Shown: positions 42,278-45,340 of the stretch, one piece after another
Position numbering within the stretch: the first letter of the stretch is position 1
Layout of the letters: the number at the start of each line of letters is the position of its first letter
NCBI GenBank assembly: GCA_008081075.1
Contig: VMDB01000177.1
Location: forward strand, 1-45,340
Direction: 5' to 3'
Length of the DNA stretch: 45,340 nt
Source: Halieaceae bacterium
GTDB taxonomy: Bacteria > Pseudomonadota > Gammaproteobacteria > Pseudomonadales > Halieaceae
Notes under the pieces: generated by a model
Told to the model about the DNA's origin: nothing
What the model saw: the letters and a program-made list of their open reading frames with translations, nothing else
The model's database searches: none
Made by a program: the position numbers and the translations under genes

Positions 42278-42331
42278 CTGTGTGGGGAAGCCCTATACTA
42301 CTCGATTAGTCAGAGACTTCAGATTGCCGAT

Positions 42332-42589
42332 ATGGATCTGCGAGAAGAATTGAATAGGGCAAAGTGGGCAAGTCGACGGGGGCTCTTGGAGTTGGACCTG
42401 TTGCTCTCGCCATTTGTAGAGACGCAATTTGCTGAATTAGAGCCGGCGTTGCGCGACTTATACCGGGATCTCATGTTCGAAGGCGATCAAGATTTGTTGG
42501 AGTGGATTATGGGCCGCGCTCCGCTGACGGATTCGCGCCTTCACCCAATCGTTGAGGCCATCAGAATCTTCCATCGTCTAGAGTCCTGA
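42332..42589 (+). CDS. sdhE: SdhE / succinate dehydrogenase flavinylation factor (YgfY)
   Basis: 85 residues, all-helical. The RGxxE motif is RRGLLELDLLLSPFVE (~15-30), needed for FAD attachment to SdhA/FrdA. The remainder (LYRDLMFEGDQDLLEWIMG) matches the family. It is divergent from ygfZ and convergent with nadB, 4 bases away, the arrangement common in gammaproteobacteria. Confidence 0.93.
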   Translation: MDLREELNRAKWASRRGLLELDLLLSPFVETQFAELEPALRDLYRDLMFEGDQDLLEWIMGRAPLTDSRLHPIVEAIRIFHRLES

Positions 42590-42593
42590 GTTG

Positions 42594-44231
42594 CTAGGCG
42601 GTGTACTGGGGAAGTTGATCTACGGCACCGGTCAATGCTGTGCGCCGGTCGAAATTGCTCGGAATGAGGATCGAATCCCTTTTCAGCGGTGACGTATCGG
42701 GATAATCAGAATTGAAGTGCAGTCCCCGGCTTTCCTTTCGCCCCGATGCAGACTCAACCATCAAAGCCGAAACTCTAGCCAGATTGCGCATCTCTAGCAG
42801 CGGGCGACTGATCTGGAATCGCGCGTAGTAGCCCGCCACCTCTCGCTCGAGCAGCGAGATGCGTTGTGCGGCATATTCGAGGCGGCGTGTCGTTCTTACT
42901 ATGCCCACGTAGTCCCACATAAGGCGCCTTAGCTCCTGCCAGTTGTGCTGGATAACCACTTCTTCATCTGAGTCCCGCACCCGGCTGTCATCCCAAGGTG
43001 TGGGGTTGGCATTTTGCGGGACCAGAGATTCGGCGATGTGTGACGCTGCTGACTGTGCATAAACAAAACATTCCAGCAATGAGTTGCTGGCCATGCGATT
43101 GGCACCGTGGAGTCCGGTGCAGGCGGATTCTCCTACCACATACAAGCCTGGGACATCTGTTGCGCCATATTGATTCACCACTACGCCGCCACAGGTGTAG
43201 TGGGCCGCAGGAACGACCGGTATGCGTTCCTCGGTCATATCGATGCCGAGTGAGAGACATTTCTCGTAAGCTTTTGGAAAGTGGCGAATAATGAAATCTT
43301 TTGGGCGATGGCTGATGTCAAGGTAAACACAGTCCGCGCCGAGTCGTTTCATTTCGTGGTCTATCGCGCGCGCGACGATGTCTCTGGGTGCAAGTTCAGC
43401 GCGATCGTCGAAGGACGGCATAAAACGCGTATTGTCCGCCAGATGTAAGGTGGCGCCCTCACCCCGCAGCGCCTCAGTCATTAAGAACGAGCGGCTTTCT
43501 GGATGAAAGAGGCAGGTGGGGTGAAACTGGTTAAACTCGAGATTTGCGACCCGGCACCCCGCGCGCCAGGCTGCTGCGATGCCATCGCCGCTGGCGCCAT
43601 CGGGATTGGTCGTGTAGCGATACGCTTTGCTTGCCCCGCCGGTGGCTAGCACGACGGCATCGGCGGCAAAGGTATCGACGCCGTCGCCGGATGCCGCCAG
43701 TAGGTAGGCGCCGCAGATACGATCACCCATTTTGATAACGTCAACGAGGCAGCGGTCTTTGAGGAGCGAGATGTTGGGTGCCTCTTCGACCCGAGAGACG
43801 AGCACCTCGGAAATGGCTCTCCCTGTCTGGTCAGCGGCGTGTATGACCCTTCGATGGCTGTGCCCACCCTCCATAGTGAGGTGAAACTCTCTGAATTCCG
43901 CGTCTGCCTGATCCTCGCGTAAGTCAAAGTGCATGCCCTGATCGATAAGCCATTCGACGCACTGACGACTCCGGCCTACAGTGAAGTGTACGGCCGGCTC
44001 GTGACATAGCCCGGCACCCGCTTTGAGCGTATCCGCGACGTGGGCCTCGACGGAGTCACGATCATGCAACACCGCCGCCATGCCACCTTGCGCCCAAAAC
44101 GTGGAGCCCGCTCCCAGCTGACTCTTGGACACGACGGCGATTGAGAGTGACCTTGGTAGCTGCAGCGCCAGACTGAGCCCCGCGGCGCCGCTGCCAACGA
44201 TCAGCACATCATATCGGTTAATAGTAGGCAT
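42594..44231 (-). CDS. nadB: L-aspartate oxidase
   Basis: 545 residues. First step of de novo NAD synthesis: L-aspartate to iminoaspartate with FAD. N-terminal dinucleotide motif [38 protein letters not shown]; substrate region [39 protein letters not shown]; and [20 protein letters not shown], all typical of NadB. The succinate-dehydrogenase-flavoprotein family is related, but length and these motifs fit NadB. It is divergent from rpoE with 152 bases between them, a conserved position in gammaproteobacteria. Confidence 0.96.
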   Translation of the reverse strand: MPTINRYDVLIVGSGAAGLSLALQLPRSLSIAVVSKSQLGAGSTFWAQGGMAAVLHDRDSVEAHVADTLKAGAGLCHEPAVHFTVGRSRQCVEWLIDQGMHFDLREDQADAEFREFHLTMEGGHSHRRVIHAADQTGRAISEVLVSRVEEAPNISLLKDRCLVDVIKMGDRICGAYLLAASGDGVDTFAADAVVLATGGASKAYRYTTNPDGASGDGIAAAWRAGCRVANLEFNQFHPTCLFHPESRSFLMTEALRGEGATLHLADNTRFMPSFDDRAELAPRDIVARAIDHEMKRLGADCVYLDISHRPKDFIIRHFPKAYEKCLSLGIDMTEERIPVVPAAHYTCGGVVVNQYGATDVPGLYVVGESACTGLHGANRMASNSLLECFVYAQSAASHIAESLVPQNANPTPWDDSRVRDSDEEVVIQHNWQELRRLMWDYVGIVRTTRRLEYAAQRISLLEREVAGYYARFQISRPLLEMRNLARVSALMVESASGRKESRGLHFNSDYPDTSPLKRDSILIPSNFDRRTALTGAVDQLPQYTA

Positions 44232-44293
44232 TTTGTCGGGCCATCAGAGGGGCGGGTGTGGGGTATAGTGGCGCAATCAAGTTTACTGTATCG

Positions 44294-44321
44294 GGAACTT
44301 TTTGCCTTGATCGCGATCATA
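44294..44321 (+). promoter_or_regulatory. Sigma-E-type autoregulatory promoter of rpoE
   Basis: GGAACTT (44294-44300), a 16-base spacer, then TCATA (44317-44321). The -35 is the exact sigma-E consensus and the -10 is close to TCTGA/TCAAA. The expected transcript starts near 44328, about 56 bases before the GTG. A 12-base perfect palindrome TGATCGCGATCA (44308-44319) sits between and into the -10. This fits the autoregulation known for E. coli rpoE. Confidence 0.7.
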
Positions 44322-44383
44322 CAGGGCAATACGGGTTCGGGGAGGCAAAGTCCCGGGATTTGCGAGCGGAATAGGGCGCAGTT

Positions 44384-44974
44384 GTGACAGCCTCTGATAC
44401 AGATCAGCAGCTGGTTCAGCGAGCACAGAGGGGTGATCTCCGGGCTTTTGACCTGCTGGTGCTCAAATATCAGGGACGAATCGGTGCTTTAGTCAGTCGC
44501 TACGTGAGTGACGCCGGTGAAGTGGAGGATATAACGCAGGAGGCCTTTATCAAGGCCTACCGGGCTCTGGATAAGTTTCGTGGCGACAGTGCGTTTTATA
44601 CTTGGTTGTATCGAATCGCCAGTAACGCCGCTAAGAATCATCTGGTTGCGAAGGGCCGCCGGCCGGGGGCGGATACGACGATTGAGGATGCTGAGGCCTT
44701 TGAGCAGGCGGGGTTGATTTCTGAATCAACCACACCAGAGGCCGTGGTGATGAGCGAGGAGCTCGCTCAGGTGGTGACGGAGGCTATGGATGCGCTTCCG
44801 GAGGAATTACGGGCCGCACTGACGCTAAGAGAGTTGGAGGGGCTCAGTTATGACGATATCGCCGCGGTGCTGGAGTGTCCCGTGGGTACGGTACGGTCCA
44901 GGATTTTTCGGGCCCGGGAATCAATAGATGAACGGGTAAGAGAGCAGATGAGTGAGGAGTTGGGTTTCAGATGA
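44384..44974 (+). CDS. rpoE: RNA polymerase sigma-E factor
   Basis: 196 residues, an ECF sigma factor. Region 2: VLKYQGRIGALVSRYVSDAG, EDITQEAFIKAYRALDKFRG and FYTWLYRIASNAAKNHL; region 4: LPEELRAALTLRELEGLSYD and DIAAVLECPVGTVRSRIFRA (recognition helix). It directs the response to envelope stress (misfolded outer membrane proteins, LPS defects). The start is GTG with AGGG 8 bases upstream. The stop overlaps the rseA ATG (ATGA), coupling sigma and anti-sigma synthesis. Confidence 0.96.
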   Translation: MTASDTDQQLVQRAQRGDLRAFDLLVLKYQGRIGALVSRYVSDAGEVEDITQEAFIKAYRALDKFRGDSAFYTWLYRIASNAAKNHLVAKGRRPGADTTIEDAEAFEQAGLISESTTPEAVVMSEELAQVVTEAMDALPEELRAALTLRELEGLSYDDIAAVLECPVGTVRSRIFRARESIDERVREQMSEELGFR

Positions 44975-45340
44975 AGACCAATGAACAGGATCTGGCTGCG
45001 CTTTCGGCCTTGATGGACGACGAGGCGCAAGAGCTTGAGTTAAGGCGGTTGCTGGGTTCAGTGTCTGAGGATCCGGCATTGCGGGCGCGGTGGCGGCGCC
45101 AACAGCTTGTGCGAGACCTGATACAGGGCCGGCGCGTAGACCGCCCCGGGTTAGATGTCACCGCTGGCGTCAAAAAAGCCATTGGCCGTCAGCCCGGAAT
45201 TGCCCGCAGCCCCCTCTGGAGTATGGCAGTCGCTGCCTCAGTGACGATTGCGGTTGTGTTGGCAGGACAAACCCTGATGCCGGTGGATCAGGTGGTACCT
45301 CGGACGTTGGTGAGTGAGCTCGGTGGTAATGTGGTGCCCG
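44971..45340 (+). CDS. rseA: Anti-sigma-E factor RseA, 3' truncated by the window
   Basis: The first ~123 codons are visible. The N-terminal cytoplasmic anti-sigma domain shows ALSALMDDEAQELELRRLL and WRRQQLVRDLIQGRRV, typical of RseA; a membrane segment follows at about residues 82-100 (PLWSMAVAASVTIAVVLAGQ), then periplasm (VDQVVPRTLVSE). RseA holds RpoE at the inner membrane until DegS/RseP cleave it. The start overlaps the rpoE stop. Periplasmic end and downstream rseB/mucD genes lie outside. Confidence 0.93.
   Translation, partial: MKTNEQDLAALSALMDDEAQELELRRLLGSVSEDPALRARWRRQQLVRDLIQGRRVDRPGLDVTAGVKKAIGRQPGIARSPLWSMAVAASVTIAVVLAGQTLMPVDQVVPRTLVSELGGNVVP

Noticed and set aside
1-45340. 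Mobile elements, CRISPR arrays, rRNA or tRNA genes
   Set aside because: I saw no transposase or integrase motifs, no regularly spaced repeats, and no cloverleaf with CCA end in the short intergenic gaps.

Overview
The window looks like chromosomal DNA of a marine-type gammaproteobacterium, close to the Cellvibrionales/Halieaceae (OM60/NOR5) kind of organism. This is inferred from gene content and protein style, not from a search. Classical gammaproteobacterial blocks are present: pepA-holC-valS divergent from lptF-lptG; ygfZ divergent from sdhE; nadB divergent from rpoE-rseA; tatD-rapA; bolA-trhO; and an exeA/gspB pair. Coding density is very high. I found no rRNA, tRNA, insertion sequence, prophage, CRISPR array or integrase. 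No gene-free stretch exceeds 300 bases; the longest gaps are 15793-16031, 17745-17973 and 27717-27933.

Layout. (1) 1-1063: end of an ExeA-like ATPase and gspB, for assembly of the type II secretion secretin. (2) 1053-5452: nutrient genes, namely a PhoA-type alkaline phosphatase, an ammonium transporter and an exopolyphosphatase. (3) 5523-11460, minus strand: a tightly coupled seven-gene operon, DUF1445 - pxpA - pxpB - pxpC - DUF4392 - D-amino acid aminotransferase - alanine racemase. DUF1445 and DUF4392 are the two halves of the animal D-glutamate cyclase. With 5-oxoprolinase PxpABC between them and D-Ala/D-Glu enzymes at the end, the operon reads as a route from D-alanine/D-glutamate through 5-oxoproline to glutamate. 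It is the most interesting system here. (4) 11516-21114: an acyl-CoA region with two acyl-CoA ligases, a DUF3336/patatin lipase, an APH-like kinase, an acyl-CoA dehydrogenase, an alpha-methylacyl-CoA racemase with its full catalytic triad, and a crotonase-fold protein lacking both hydratase glutamates. It probably degrades branched fatty acyl or isoprenoid-like chains. (5) 21188-23140: a secreted DUF3604 protein.

(6) 23150-27716: rapA, tatD and a LysR regulator. (7) 27717-29130: a non-coding segment with an orphan terminator and a sigma-E-like promoter, then a periplasmic TPR protein. (8) 29131-34854, minus strand: methyltransferase, cold-shock protein, valS, holC, pepA. (9) 34962-42589: lptFG, an RDD membrane protein, bolA-trhO, a secreted trypsin-like protease, a RarD-type permease, ung, ygfZ and sdhE. 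(10) 42594-45340: nadB, then rpoE with a sigma-E-type promoter of its own, and the start of rseA, which runs off the window.

Several convergent gene pairs overlap at their 3' ends (11, 40 and 31 bases) or abut exactly. All functions come from motif and family recognition by eye; no database search was run.
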